A stretch of DNA of 64,000 nt from a virus. The position numbers were made by a program, and so were the translations under genes. Each line of letters opens with the position of its first letter. The first letter of the stretch is position 1. Location of the stretch: positions 1-64,000 of the IMG/VR virus record IMGVR_UViG_3300037493_003528; one strand, written 5' to 3'. The notes under the pieces were generated by a model. The model was not told where the DNA came from. It saw only the letters and a list, made by a program, of their open reading frames with translations, and searched no databases. Positions 8,108-16,603 of the stretch are shown piece after piece.

Positions 8108-9160
8108 ATGAATGCTGAAAGCGTTGTTACTAAGGAAGATTTGAAAAGCATTCTGGGGGACCTGGAAAAGAGTAAGAATAAGAAATTTGACGTTTCTTTA
8201 TTATCAGATGATAACTCACCTTGTGTTGTAACAGAATGGATGTCAACAGGTTGTCTGGCGTTGGATACGATTATGGGTGGTGGGTTGCCTATTGGAAGAA
8301 TGACTGAGATCTATGGTGATAATTCAACAGGGAAATCATTGATAGCATCACAGGTTGCTGCGATTGCACAGGATGATGGAGCACTTGTTGTTTATGTTGA
8401 TACAGAATCAGCAGTCAGTTTGCCGATGATGAAGGAAGTTGGTGTTGATATTGATAAACTCATTTACTCTGCTCCAGACACAGTTGAAGAGGTTTTCGAA
8501 TTATTTTCTAGTGCTGTTGAAAGTAAGGTAAAGCGTTTCCCAAATAAACGTATGTTGTTAATATGGGATTCTGTTGCTGCAACGTCTGTGGAACAGGAAA
8601 TGGAAAATCCTTATGGCAAGGCAACCATGGGTCGTCATGCTCAGATCATCAGTCAATCAATGAGGAAGTTTACGAGAACTATATCGAAACAACATGTGTG
8701 TTGTTTGTTCCTGAACCAAACTCGAGAAAAGATTGGAGTTATGTTTGGTGACAATGTTGCTACATTTGGTGGTAAGGCTATTGGTTTTCATGCTTCTATT
8801 CGTATCCAATTGAAGATGGGTCAGAAGATAAAAACAGATGGTAAGAAAACTATTGGTATAAATAGTCGTGCTACTGTTGTTAAGAACAAGGTTGCTGTAC
8901 CATTCAAGATGGCAGAGTTACCAATATATTTTGGGCACGGTATAGATGATGCACTCGCAAGTTTCGAATATTTAAGAGTAGGAGAGTTATTGGTTCGTAA
9001 AGGAAGTTATTACACAATAGTTGGAATACAAGCAGAACCATTTACGAAGGCTGGTTGGGAAAAGTTTTATGATGATAACTATGAAAAGATCGCAGAGATT
9101 ATATCGAAAACTGATTTGATTGATAATGAAATCGAGGAATCTAGTGAGACCAACGAGTAG
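8108..9160 (+). CDS. recA: RecA-like recombinase (UvsX type)
   Basis: 350 residues from ATG 8108, which follows GAGGTATAAA; a GTG at 8096 is in frame but lies inside the previous gene. It has Walker A 'GDNSTGKS' near 74, 'VVYVDTESA' near 94, Walker B-like 'MLLIWDSVAATS' near 150, loop L1 'GKATMGRHAQIIS' and 'FLNQTREKIG' near 202. It carries out strand exchange in recombination-dependent replication, together with the neighbouring SSB, SbcD and exonuclease. The C-terminus overlaps the next gene by 17 bases. Confidence 0.9.
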   Translation: MNAESVVTKEDLKSILGDLEKSKNKKFDVSLLSDDNSPCVVTEWMSTGCLALDTIMGGGLPIGRMTEIYGDNSTGKSLIASQVAAIAQDDGALVVYVDTESAVSLPMMKEVGVDIDKLIYSAPDTVEEVFELFSSAVESKVKRFPNKRMLLIWDSVAATSVEQEMENPYGKATMGRHAQIISQSMRKFTRTISKQHVCCLFLNQTREKIGVMFGDNVATFGGKAIGFHASIRIQLKMGQKIKTDGKKTIGINSRATVVKNKVAVPFKMAELPIYFGHGIDDALASFEYLRVGELLVRKGSYYTIVGIQAEPFTKAGWEKFYDDNYEKIAEIISKTDLIDNEIEESSETNE

Positions 9161-10121
9161 TGAAGAGCCTGTTACACTAATAATTGATGGAACAAATATG
9201 GCGTATCGTGCCAAATATAAGTTTCAGTTATCAAACAAAGGTATTGATACATCAATTACATATGGTTTTATCAAGATGTTAATCCCTCTAATACGAGATT
9301 ACAATGTTAACAGCGTTATTGTAGCGTGGGATGGTGGGATACCAACATTTCGTACGAAGTTGGTACCAGAATACAAGGCAAACAGGCATATTGATGAAGA
9401 TCCTGAAGAGCGTAAGGATTTCAAGAGACAAATGGTGGAACTCCATATACATGCATTACCAGCTATGGGAGTTGTTAGTATTTACAAAGACAAAGTCGAG
9501 GCAGATGATATTATATACCATGCAGCAAAGGTATCAAGTGGAAAGGTTTTGATTGTTAGTTCTGATAAGGATTTACTGCAATGTTGCAGTGAAAGCGTTT
9601 CTGTGTTAAATCCATCTAGAGATAAGGTTTATACACCAGAATTATTGGAAGATGAGATAGGGATACCTGCTAAGGATTATATACATTGGAGAGCATTACA
9701 AGGTGACAGTAGTGATAACATATCAGGAGTTTTTGGTATAGGTGAAAAGACTGCTACTAAATTATTCAAGGAGTTTGGATCACTCAGTGGAATATGCAAT
9801 GCTGCAGATGGTTGTAATCCAGCTGGAAGATTATCTGATAAACTTGGGGATGCTGTTAAGTTGTTTGGAATGAATAGGATTAACAATAATGTAATGGCAA
9901 TGGCATTGTTTAGGGATCGCTGTGGGTGCAGATTACTGATGTATAATGAAATTAGAAACTATCAACCATTAAGTAAGGTAAGGCTCATGAATTATATGAT
10001 GAAGAACGGTTTTGCATCTTTTGTTGATACATTGCCTGGATTAGCATCAAGGTTGGTTAAACCTGCTTTGAATATTCATGAACGTTATCCAGCAATTTGT
10101 GTGGAAAGGATATCAATATGA
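9144..10121 (+). CDS. 5'-3' exonuclease, FEN/PolA-N type
   Basis: 325 residues from GTG 9144, chosen because GAGG lies seven bases upstream; TTG 9120 and ATG 9126 are also in frame. It has 'LIIDGTNMAYRA' near 12, 'VAWDGG' near 60, 'VEADDIIYHAA' near 117, 'IVSSDKDLLQ' near 137 and the helix-hairpin-helix 'GVFGIGEKTATKLFKEFG'. These aspartates form the two-metal site of FEN-type nucleases that remove RNA primers. The phage polymerase has no 5' nuclease domain, so this gene supplies it in trans. Confidence 0.85.
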   Translation: MRPTSSEEPVTLIIDGTNMAYRAKYKFQLSNKGIDTSITYGFIKMLIPLIRDYNVNSVIVAWDGGIPTFRTKLVPEYKANRHIDEDPEERKDFKRQMVELHIHALPAMGVVSIYKDKVEADDIIYHAAKVSSGKVLIVSSDKDLLQCCSESVSVLNPSRDKVYTPELLEDEIGIPAKDYIHWRALQGDSSDNISGVFGIGEKTATKLFKEFGSLSGICNAADGCNPAGRLSDKLGDAVKLFGMNRINNNVMAMALFRDRCGCRLLMYNEIRNYQPLSKVRLMNYMMKNGFASFVDTLPGLASRLVKPALNIHERYPAICVERISI

Positions 10122-10612
10122 GTGAGATAACTATTATAGGTATAGATCCAGGGAAGCATGGTGGTATAGCAATTGTCAATGATGATTTTGTGAGAGTTAT
10201 CCCAATTCCATTGGCAGGTGATGATGTTGATTTAGCTGGTATTCATACTTGGTTGTGTGAGTATGTTCCTTTTAGTAGAAAGCATAATACTGTCATTGCA
10301 TATATTGAGAAGGTTGGTGCTATGCCAAAGCAGGGAGTTACATCAATGTTTTCATTTGGTTTTACAACTGGTGCACTCCATGGTATAGTTGCAGCAATGA
10401 TGATACCACGGTTTATGGTAACACCGCAAGCGTGGAAGAAAGAAATTCTGGTTGGTACTGCAAAAGACAAGAACTCAGCGATAGAATATTGTAGGAGAGT
10501 TTACCCAAATGTTTCGTTGATGGCTACTGATAGATCCAAAACTTGCCATGATGGTATGGCTGATGCATTATGTATAGCATGCTTTGGTGTTTTACAACAT
10601 GGCAATATTTGA
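10118..10612 (+). CDS. RuvC-like Holliday junction resolvase
   Basis: 164 residues from ATG 10118, which overlaps the previous stop (ATGA). It has 'IIGIDPGKHGGIAI' at the N-terminus, 'AYIEKVGAM' near 64, 'TPQAWKKEIL' near 99 and 'DGMADALCIA' near 149: the D, E, (D) and D acidic residues of the RNase H-fold RuvC family. It would resolve replication and recombination branches before packaging. The GxxSxxSFGFTTGALHG stretch is typical of the phage branch. Confidence 0.8.
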   Translation: MSEITIIGIDPGKHGGIAIVNDDFVRVIPIPLAGDDVDLAGIHTWLCEYVPFSRKHNTVIAYIEKVGAMPKQGVTSMFSFGFTTGALHGIVAAMMIPRFMVTPQAWKKEILVGTAKDKNSAIEYCRRVYPNVSLMATDRSKTCHDGMADALCIACFGVLQHGNI

Positions 10613-11297
10613 TACAAATGCAGTTTTGGATCTTGTAAATAGTTACAACAAAACTAAATCAGATGAAACAGCTGAGCTTATTTTGGAATTGTGCAATCCT
10701 CTTATGGTTTACATTATTAATATTTACAATACAGTTGATAATGATGATGTTTTGCAAGAAGTATCAATAAAGTTGTTAGCATCATTGAAGAGTTACAATG
10801 GTGATAAAGGAAGCGTTCATACGTATTTCTCACGAGTTATACGTAATTGTTGCATAACATATTATCATAAACATATTGCTAAGGAAACTCATTACGATTT
10901 GGATGATGAAACAATTAATTTTGGTGTATACATAAATGAGAATGTAATTTTGCAAGGTTTGATGAAGCGCAACAAAGTGAGATTTCCCAGTGTAGAATGT
11001 ATAGATGAAATAACCGAAATTGTTTATGCGTCTATAAATGAGGGATTGGATAAGGGTCGGACATTAGTAAGGGAAATATCGAATAAGTACGGTTTGTCTA
11101 GGGATAATTCGTTGGTTATATATAGTAGTTCTTTGGTGTATTTGAGAATGTTACTATACAATGATTGTAATAATAATAATAATTATGATTATTTATTAGA
11201 TGAGTTTTCGTTATCAGGTGAGATAAGGGAAGTTTTGGGTGATGAAATATTCAATAAGCTGATAAATATATTCTATGGTTTGATAGTCCATTTATGA
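10599..11297 (+). CDS. RNA polymerase sigma factor-like protein
   Basis: 232 residues from ATG 10599, overlapping the resolvase by 14 bases. The block 'DDVLQEVSIKLLASLKSYNGDKGSVHTYFSRVIRNCCITYY' (near 47-88) matches sigma-70 region 2: acidic start, then 'F.sYn..kG.f.tYl..i.rN...d.'. Region 4 is not clear; the C-terminus is low in complexity (NNNNNYDY) and ends in a hydrophobic helix. It may be a late-gene specificity factor comparable to SPO1/T4 gp55-type factors. Its cognate promoter may be one of the recurrent intergenic motifs noted in this window. Confidence 0.65.
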   Translation: MAIFDTNAVLDLVNSYNKTKSDETAELILELCNPLMVYIINIYNTVDNDDVLQEVSIKLLASLKSYNGDKGSVHTYFSRVIRNCCITYYHKHIAKETHYDLDDETINFGVYINENVILQGLMKRNKVRFPSVECIDEITEIVYASINEGLDKGRTLVREISNKYGLSRDNSLVIYSSSLVYLRMLLYNDCNNNNNYDYLLDEFSLSGEIREVLGDEIFNKLINIFYGLIVHL

Positions 11298-11306
11298 GAG
11301 GTTATT

Positions 11307-12008
11307 ATGCCTGTTTCAAAAAAAGAATGTAAAAAGATTCGTGAAGTTGAGGGTATGCAGGGAGGAATAACTTATTACATTACTCACAAAGATTATACTG
11401 AAGAAACGGCTCTTTGTTTTAGATTGATACGAGATCCAAATAAGCAGGATGAGGAGAAAACATTACGTTGTGCTAATCATGCTGGGATGGGGACAGAGCA
11501 TGTTGGTAGTGGTGCTTGTAAGTACCATGGTGGTGCATCAACATCAGTGATAAATACAATAAAAACTGGTAAAGGTGCTGTCATGACACGGAAGTCATTG
11601 TCTGATAAAATTGATACATACTTAGGTGAGGACAGTGAGAAGTTATTTGATCTATCAAAAGAACTTGCTGCAATGCGTGCGGTATTCGAAGAATTTATGG
11701 AGACGTTTGCTTCTCCAACAGATGAGGCAAAATATTCTGGTGATTTGTATAGGTTGGTAAACCTTGTTGGAACAGTAGGAACGTTGGTTGATAAGATATC
11801 AAGGATAAATTCACGTAATACATTGACAAGCGCACAAGTTTTGTATATTAGAGCAACAGTGGCTGATATCTTGGTTAAGTACTTACGGGATCCAATTCAG
11901 CGGGAGATGGCAGTGAAGGAACTAACAAGCAGGGTCACAGGTAATGAGTTACCAGATTACAATTTAGTGAAACGTGAAAAATGGGAATCTGTTGAGAAGG
12001 AGGAGTGA
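11307..12008 (+). CDS. Zinc-binding phage protein, possible small terminase subunit
   Basis: 233 residues. The N-terminal 80 residues have Cys/His pairs 'ALCFR', 'LRCANH' and 'GACKYHGGAS', a small zinc-type fold. A CxxHGG ending is common at the N-terminus of some phage terminase small subunits and related DNA-binding proteins. The rest is helical ('MRAVFEEFMETFAS', 'LVGTVGTLVDKISRINSR'). The large terminase lies about 8 kb downstream. Function is tentative. Confidence 0.45.
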   Translation: MPVSKKECKKIREVEGMQGGITYYITHKDYTEETALCFRLIRDPNKQDEEKTLRCANHAGMGTEHVGSGACKYHGGASTSVINTIKTGKGAVMTRKSLSDKIDTYLGEDSEKLFDLSKELAAMRAVFEEFMETFASPTDEAKYSGDLYRLVNLVGTVGTLVDKISRINSRNTLTSAQVLYIRATVADILVKYLRDPIQREMAVKELTSRVTGNELPDYNLVKREKWESVEKEE

Positions 12009-12310
12009 TGGATGAAAAAACAGCACAGGAATTTTTTATCAAAGCAGTGGCAGACGTGGCAAGTAATCCTTACGAGCGCATCAAAGAACTGGAAGTCAAT
12101 CTCAATGCACTCCAAACAAAATACGAGGAACTGGTGGATGACTATCAGGAACTTGAAGCGGATATAACAATTCGGGATAGAGCATTAGTTAGGCGTAATA
12201 ACGAGATTGCCCGCCTGATGGATTATTGCATCAGTATAAATGAATACCCTGAGCAGGTTACTAGAATACTGTTAGATTGGTGTAAAGCTGATAAGGAGGA
12301 AGAGCAATGA
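12008..12310 (+). CDS. Small coiled-coil protein
   Basis: 100 residues from ATG 12008 (GTG 12005 is one codon earlier) with AAGGAGG just upstream. Residues 20-70 are a strong coiled coil ('IKELEVNLNALQTKYEELVDD'). Similar short coiled-coil proteins accompany terminase genes in many phages, but no specific family is recognised. The stop overlaps the next ATG. Confidence 0.6.
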   Translation: MDEKTAQEFFIKAVADVASNPYERIKELEVNLNALQTKYEELVDDYQELEADITIRDRALVRRNNEIARLMDYCISINEYPEQVTRILLDWCKADKEEEQ

Positions 12311-12573
12311 AATACACAACCGTTCCGCACATAGTTGTTGATGCTACATGCATTGAAAAGTCTGAGTATTTTGGTAAGTCACTTATTATTCAAGGTGATT
12401 ACTTAGTAACAATTCCTATTGGTGTAAATGGTGTTGTTTTCAATATGCCACATGAATTATTCGATGCATTATTCGATAGGCAGTATTCGTGTTTGCAGGA
12501 ATTCATCGATGACAAAAAAGGAAAATATTCAGATGAAGTTCTTGATTGTTTAATTGATAATTGGGAGAAGTGA
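12307..12573 (+). CDS. Hypothetical protein
   Basis: 88 residues, unrecognised. The beta-rich N-terminal half ('LIIQGDYLVTIPIGVNGVVF') is followed by an acidic helical half. It is joined to the previous gene by ATGA and precedes the methyltransferase-like gene by one base, so it sits inside one translation unit. Confidence 0.6.
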   Translation: MKYTTVPHIVVDATCIEKSEYFGKSLIIQGDYLVTIPIGVNGVVFNMPHELFDALFDRQYSCLQEFIDDKKGKYSDEVLDCLIDNWEK

Positions 12574-12574
12574 A

Positions 12575-13114
12575 ATGGAAAATGAATCTATGACGTTACC
12601 TAAGGAAGTTATGGTAAAATACATGCAGTCAATTTTCGTCGAGACAGGGACATTCGATGGTCGCACTGTTCAGATGGCACTGGATTGTGGTTGTATGGTA
12701 GTTTATTCAATTGAAACAGATAACGGTTTGTTTTCAGAAGTGAGTGTACGATTTCGTGGTAATTCTCATGTTCATTTGTTTCATGGTGATTCGTTGGATT
12801 GTCTTGGTTTTATATTACAAGAAATAAAAGAACGTAAAGCGTTGATATGGTTGGATGCACATATACAGGATTCATACGAGTGGGGTAAGGTTGCTGTACC
12901 AATTATCAAAGAGTTAAATATCTTTGCAAGCGCAGATTATTTACAACACACGATTATGATGGATGATATGAGACTGGCTGGAAATGCATATGGATGGCAG
13001 GGAATTTCGTATCAAAACATAACAGATGCTGTATTGAATATTAACAAGGATTACCAACTGTGTTTGGAAGATAGTAAGGTAGCTGCTGCGGATATTTTGG
13101 TTGCTCATATATAA
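12575..13114 (+). CDS. Class I SAM methyltransferase-like protein
   Basis: 179 residues from ATG 12575 (GGGAGAAG site). 'IFVETGTFDGRTVQMALDCG' near 17 resembles the glycine-rich SAM loop, 'VYSIETD' near 42 would be the acidic end of the second strand, and 'ALIWLDAHI' near 87 resembles motif III of FkbM/TylF-like O-methyltransferases. The target is unknown. It is one of four methyltransferase-like genes in the window, which also has several sugar transferases, so sugar methylation is a reasonable guess. Confidence 0.6.
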   Translation: MENESMTLPKEVMVKYMQSIFVETGTFDGRTVQMALDCGCMVVYSIETDNGLFSEVSVRFRGNSHVHLFHGDSLDCLGFILQEIKERKALIWLDAHIQDSYEWGKVAVPIIKELNIFASADYLQHTIMMDDMRLAGNAYGWQGISYQNITDAVLNINKDYQLCLEDSKVAAADILVAHI

Positions 13115-13121
13115 GGTGATA

Positions 13122-13319
13122 ATGTATAACATTGTTGATAAAAATGTAGTCATTGTGCATCCAGAGAATGTTGATGATGCTAATAAAATTAATGGTTTGG
13201 TTTTGAGTGGTAGTATTGTGTTAGAGGAAATTGGTGTTGGTGCAAAAAATAATACCATAAAGAAAGTAATATATATTCGCAGTGAGGTTATAAGAGAAGA
13301 GATTTTTGTAGGAAGTTAA
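13122..13319 (+). CDS. Small hypothetical protein
   Basis: 65 residues from ATG 13122 (AAGGTGATA site). Valine- and isoleucine-rich beta pattern, with 'VVIVHPENVDDANKINGLV'. No family recognised. It is followed 13 bases later by the first tagged gene. Confidence 0.55.
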   Translation: MYNIVDKNVVIVHPENVDDANKINGLVLSGSIVLEEIGVGAKNNTIKKVIYIRSEVIREEIFVGS

Positions 13320-13335
13320 GGTATATTTATTTATG
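13320..13335 (+). promoter_or_regulatory. GGTATATTTATTTATG element
   Basis: An AAGG/TATATTTA string ending in the start codon of the first tagged gene. Close copies precede 21501 (GGTATATTTATG), 26666 (GGTATATTTAATTATG), lie at 43851 and at 47855 (GGTATATTTG). It resembles the T4-type late promoter core TATAAATA, but the GG may simply be part of a ribosome binding site, so its role is open. Confidence 0.3.
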
Positions 13336-15399
13336 TCTATCATCATCACAATGAAATCTTTTAAGGGTCATAAAGGTATTCCTGGCCATCAAGGAGGATC
13401 GTTAGCTAGGAAGTATGAATCCAATGTGCAACTTGGTGAAGGTACTCAAAGTACACCACCTAGAACTGGTGATGTTCCAAAACCAATATTCGAAATACAC
13501 GATGCACGTAAATTAATGAGTAACTTTTATTCTGTAGCAGTTTGTATTCGTGGTGAAAATTTAGGTCGTATAATTGCTGTTAATGCAGATTTCAATCATA
13601 GTTATATGTTACATCAGGCAGGACTAAAAACATCGATAGATGACTGGGTAAGGTTTACTGTTGCAAAAAGAACAGATGGAGGGCAAATTTTATTGGGGGA
13701 TTATTACTTTGCTGGTCAAAAAGTAGTGCAAGGAGAAGATAAGATTTCTGCAATGAATAATATTTATATGGCTTGTGATTATCTAATAGCTGCAGGATTA
13801 TCAGATGATACACCATTGGGAATTACATCCAATTTTCGTAATATGTTGGAACTGACTGTTCATAAAGAGATAGAACTGAAATCGTTTCCTAAGCACAAAG
13901 GTATTCTTGGTCATCAGGGTGGCTCATTAGCCAGAAATGCAGTACAGGAACAACCAGTAACCAATAACAATAAAAATAAATGTCAATTTCCTGGGCAACG
14001 GCTCACGTTAATGGAGCAATTGATTTACGATGATATGACAGATCTTGGAACAGACTTCAAATATTCTACATACGATTCTTCATACACGAATCCTCCACCT
14101 GGAAGTCCTGGATTTGAATTGCGATTAATGACGAAGGTTAGTAAGATTTTACAAGAAACACCTAATAACGATTTTGTGGTGCATCAACGATATATTGGCA
14201 AAGACGGTTATTGTGAGTACGTTAAAGATGATAAGGGTGCGTACATATCATTGCCTGTTTCGAAGGATGATATGCTGTTATTCAAGGAAAAGGTTCATAA
14301 ACTTGTAAGAAACAGGGGTGAAAATATAATACGGGAGTTAGGTTTACCACCCGATCTTGATACACTGGTTAGTGAACTAAAATATACAGGTGATTTTCGA
14401 TCTTATGAATTTCAAGATAAATTGCAGAAAATGGTTGATAAAACAGATTTAACTGGTTACACGAGAGATGAGATACAATATCTCATACCGTATTATTATG
14501 AATGGAAGAATAAGGAAAAGATTGGATTACATTGGGAAGATGACTATCCTGATAATGATGTTAAAAATAAGGATTTTGACCACATGTTGGGCACGGTTGG
14601 TTACACCTTTACCGATGAATATGACTTTCAAGTGAAGCATCAGATAGCTCTTGGTAACTTGGATCCCGATTTCGTTAGTTTTCATTTATTAGCTCCTAAT
14701 CTTGCACGTCCGCAAAGTTCTGCCACTGGTAAGTGGGAATTATTACCATCGGTAATGTATCATTGCGCAACCAATGCTGGAGCTATTATGGCTACACAGT
14801 TGAAATCTCGTAGGGAATTGGGAATGAGAAATGGTACAGGTTTGGGTGGGGGAGAGGATGATACAATATCAATTGGTGTAAGTGAGGAAGTTATCAAGAA
14901 TGTCGAGCGTAGCATACACGAAGCACATGCTGTTGTGACAGGTAAGATTAAGTTTGCAGATTTGCTTCATGCTATGAAAGTTGGTGCTGGAGCAAATGGT
15001 GTACCATTCGGACTAACAACTGAGCCTGCTTGGTATCAAAATATTTTGGATATGGAAAATGGAATTGTTCCTGAAGACAAACCAGGACAATTGATAGAAA
15101 AGATATGGGATTTCTATCATCTTGATTTTGTTGGATATAGGCAAGGAGCTGGTGGTTACGAGAATCCTGTGTTTTTTGGAACAGATTATAAAGCGTTAGC
15201 AAAGTTGGATCCAACAGAGTTCAAGGTTATAAAGTTATCTCCAGCTAATCCAAATGCTAAAGGTAGTAGGATGAACTCGATGACAGAATGGCGATTGATT
15301 GGTGGTGACACTGTAAAAATGGATGAAGTTATTGATTACTACGGACCTGAAGATTATGATGAGATTTTAGGTTATTATCAGAAAGGAGTGCCTAGATGA
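13333..15399 (+). CDS. Double-tagged large protein of unknown function
   Basis: 688 residues with two copies of the Gly/His tag: 'SFKGHKGIPGHQGGSLAR' near 9 and 'SFPKHKGILGHQGGSLAR' near 184. Each tag is followed by a different domain: about 160 residues of mixed alpha/beta, then about 490 residues. The long part contains 'LHWEDDYPDNDVK', 'GKWELLPSVMYHCATNAGAIMA' and a C-terminal 'ENPVFFGTDYKAL' block. I do not recognise either domain. The internal tag strongly suggests fusion of two neighbouring tagged genes. Unlike most tagged genes, the N-terminus has an extra six residues before MKSF. Confidence 0.75.
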   Translation: MSIIITMKSFKGHKGIPGHQGGSLARKYESNVQLGEGTQSTPPRTGDVPKPIFEIHDARKLMSNFYSVAVCIRGENLGRIIAVNADFNHSYMLHQAGLKTSIDDWVRFTVAKRTDGGQILLGDYYFAGQKVVQGEDKISAMNNIYMACDYLIAAGLSDDTPLGITSNFRNMLELTVHKEIELKSFPKHKGILGHQGGSLARNAVQEQPVTNNNKNKCQFPGQRLTLMEQLIYDDMTDLGTDFKYSTYDSSYTNPPPGSPGFELRLMTKVSKILQETPNNDFVVHQRYIGKDGYCEYVKDDKGAYISLPVSKDDMLLFKEKVHKLVRNRGENIIRELGLPPDLDTLVSELKYTGDFRSYEFQDKLQKMVDKTDLTGYTRDEIQYLIPYYYEWKNKEKIGLHWEDDYPDNDVKNKDFDHMLGTVGYTFTDEYDFQVKHQIALGNLDPDFVSFHLLAPNLARPQSSATGKWELLPSVMYHCATNAGAIMATQLKSRRELGMRNGTGLGGGEDDTISIGVSEEVIKNVERSIHEAHAVVTGKIKFADLLHAMKVGAGANGVPFGLTTEPAWYQNILDMENGIVPEDKPGQLIEKIWDFYHLDFVGYRQGAGGYENPVFFGTDYKALAKLDPTEFKVIKLSPANPNAKGSRMNSMTEWRLIGGDTVKMDEVIDYYGPEDYDEILGYYQKGVPR

Positions 15400-15815
15400 C
15401 TGAAGAAAATGTAGCATTAACTGGCGTGCCGTTGAGTATTGATGCATCTGTCATAAGTTCAGGTGGTATTCAGGAAAGAGTTTTCGTTAATAGGATGCAG
15501 ATTTTAGCATTCTTTTCTCGTACGCAAGTTCGGGAAAGTGGTTTGATTGTTGATAGATTGGAAGGGATAGCCATCAGAACTCACATACCTACTAAGTGGG
15601 TAGGTAACGGTGGTGATATGTCTTTTCGCAATTTTATCATAAATTACATGTTCGATTTCAATAAGGAAAAGTTTGATGAAAATAATGAAAAACATTGGGA
15701 TTTTATATTAAAGATATTCCAACCTGGATTTACACGTTTCTGGATACAGGTATTTTCAGAGAAAGAATTTTCAGTGCTTATGGAACTAAATCCAGATTGG
15801 GATCTTAAGGAATGA
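15396..15815 (+). CDS. Hypothetical protein between tagged genes
   Basis: 139 residues, joined to both neighbours by ATGA overlaps. It lacks the Gly/His tag. 'GNGGDMSFRNFIINYMFDFNKEKF' and 'FQPGFTRFWIQVFSEKEF' suggest a compact alpha/beta protein. No family recognised. It could be a chaperone or immunity partner for one of the adjacent tagged proteins; that is speculation from position only. Confidence 0.6.
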   Translation: MTEENVALTGVPLSIDASVISSGGIQERVFVNRMQILAFFSRTQVRESGLIVDRLEGIAIRTHIPTKWVGNGGDMSFRNFIINYMFDFNKEKFDENNEKHWDFILKIFQPGFTRFWIQVFSEKEFSVLMELNPDWDLKE

Positions 15816-16603
15816 AACAACCAATTGTCATAGTTTATAAAGGTGGTAAAGGTAGTGGATTCAAGAACCATCTTAGTAAACCAGGACACTATGGTGGCTC
15901 ATTACCACGTGGTGAGATGCAAGAACAGAAATCTGAACGGTTTATTGTTCCAAAAGAGGCGTGGTATATTGATGAAAGTAGACCAAATTGTAAAAGAGTT
16001 TATGTTCAGGCATGGGTTGATTCGTTGTCAGAAAGAGGTTGGGATGTTCGTGATATCATAGAAAAATCGTTACATGCTGGTGTATTACCACAAGCTTATT
16101 CAAGGGAATATGTCCCTGATTGGGGTGAAGTGACTGAAAAGGAATACACTGTTTGGAGAGCTGGTAAGTTGGATAAGAAGGATGAAGGTATATATTTTGG
16201 TCCAGATATGGAAGAGATAAGAATGTATTCAACAAATAATGGTGCTGATATAAAAAGTTACACAATAAAATTACATAATCCAAAAACATATCTTGATAAG
16301 AATGAAGCCATGTTGGATTTGTTTCCGAATTGTGTATCTGAGGCAAAGATAGAAAAGAAGCGTCGAGAGTATGGTTATGATTGGAATGCAACTGTTAAGT
16401 TGATGCCACATTTGTGGGAAATTCAAGATGCAGGTTATCGTGGTGCAGATGTTGTTAAAGTTAATAGGCAATTGGATGCTCGTATTGCTAAAGCACTAAA
16501 TAAGCGTGGTTATGATTCAATGGTTTTACTTAAACCTGAACCGCCATGTTCACGAGAAATAATGTTGATTGATCCAATAAAGAATTTGGTGCAAAATGAT
16601 TGA
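15812..16603 (+). CDS. Tagged ADP-ribosyltransferase-like protein
   Basis: 263 residues. The tag is a variant: 'KGSGFKNHLSKPGHYGGSLPR' around 13-33. The C-terminal half has 'YTVWRAGKLD', 'GIYFGPDMEEIRMYS' and 'IKSYTIKLHNPKTYLD', and ends 'LNKRGYDSMVLLKPE' then 'REIMLIDP'. The order (R in the first strand, YS after a short helix, final strand with an acidic residue) follows the ART fold seen in phage polyvalent proteins and toxins. The catalytic glutamate is not certain. Probably modifies host proteins, if active. Confidence 0.6.
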   Translation: MKQPIVIVYKGGKGSGFKNHLSKPGHYGGSLPRGEMQEQKSERFIVPKEAWYIDESRPNCKRVYVQAWVDSLSERGWDVRDIIEKSLHAGVLPQAYSREYVPDWGEVTEKEYTVWRAGKLDKKDEGIYFGPDMEEIRMYSTNNGADIKSYTIKLHNPKTYLDKNEAMLDLFPNCVSEAKIEKKRREYGYDWNATVKLMPHLWEIQDAGYRGADVVKVNRQLDARIAKALNKRGYDSMVLLKPEPPCSREIMLIDPIKNLVQND

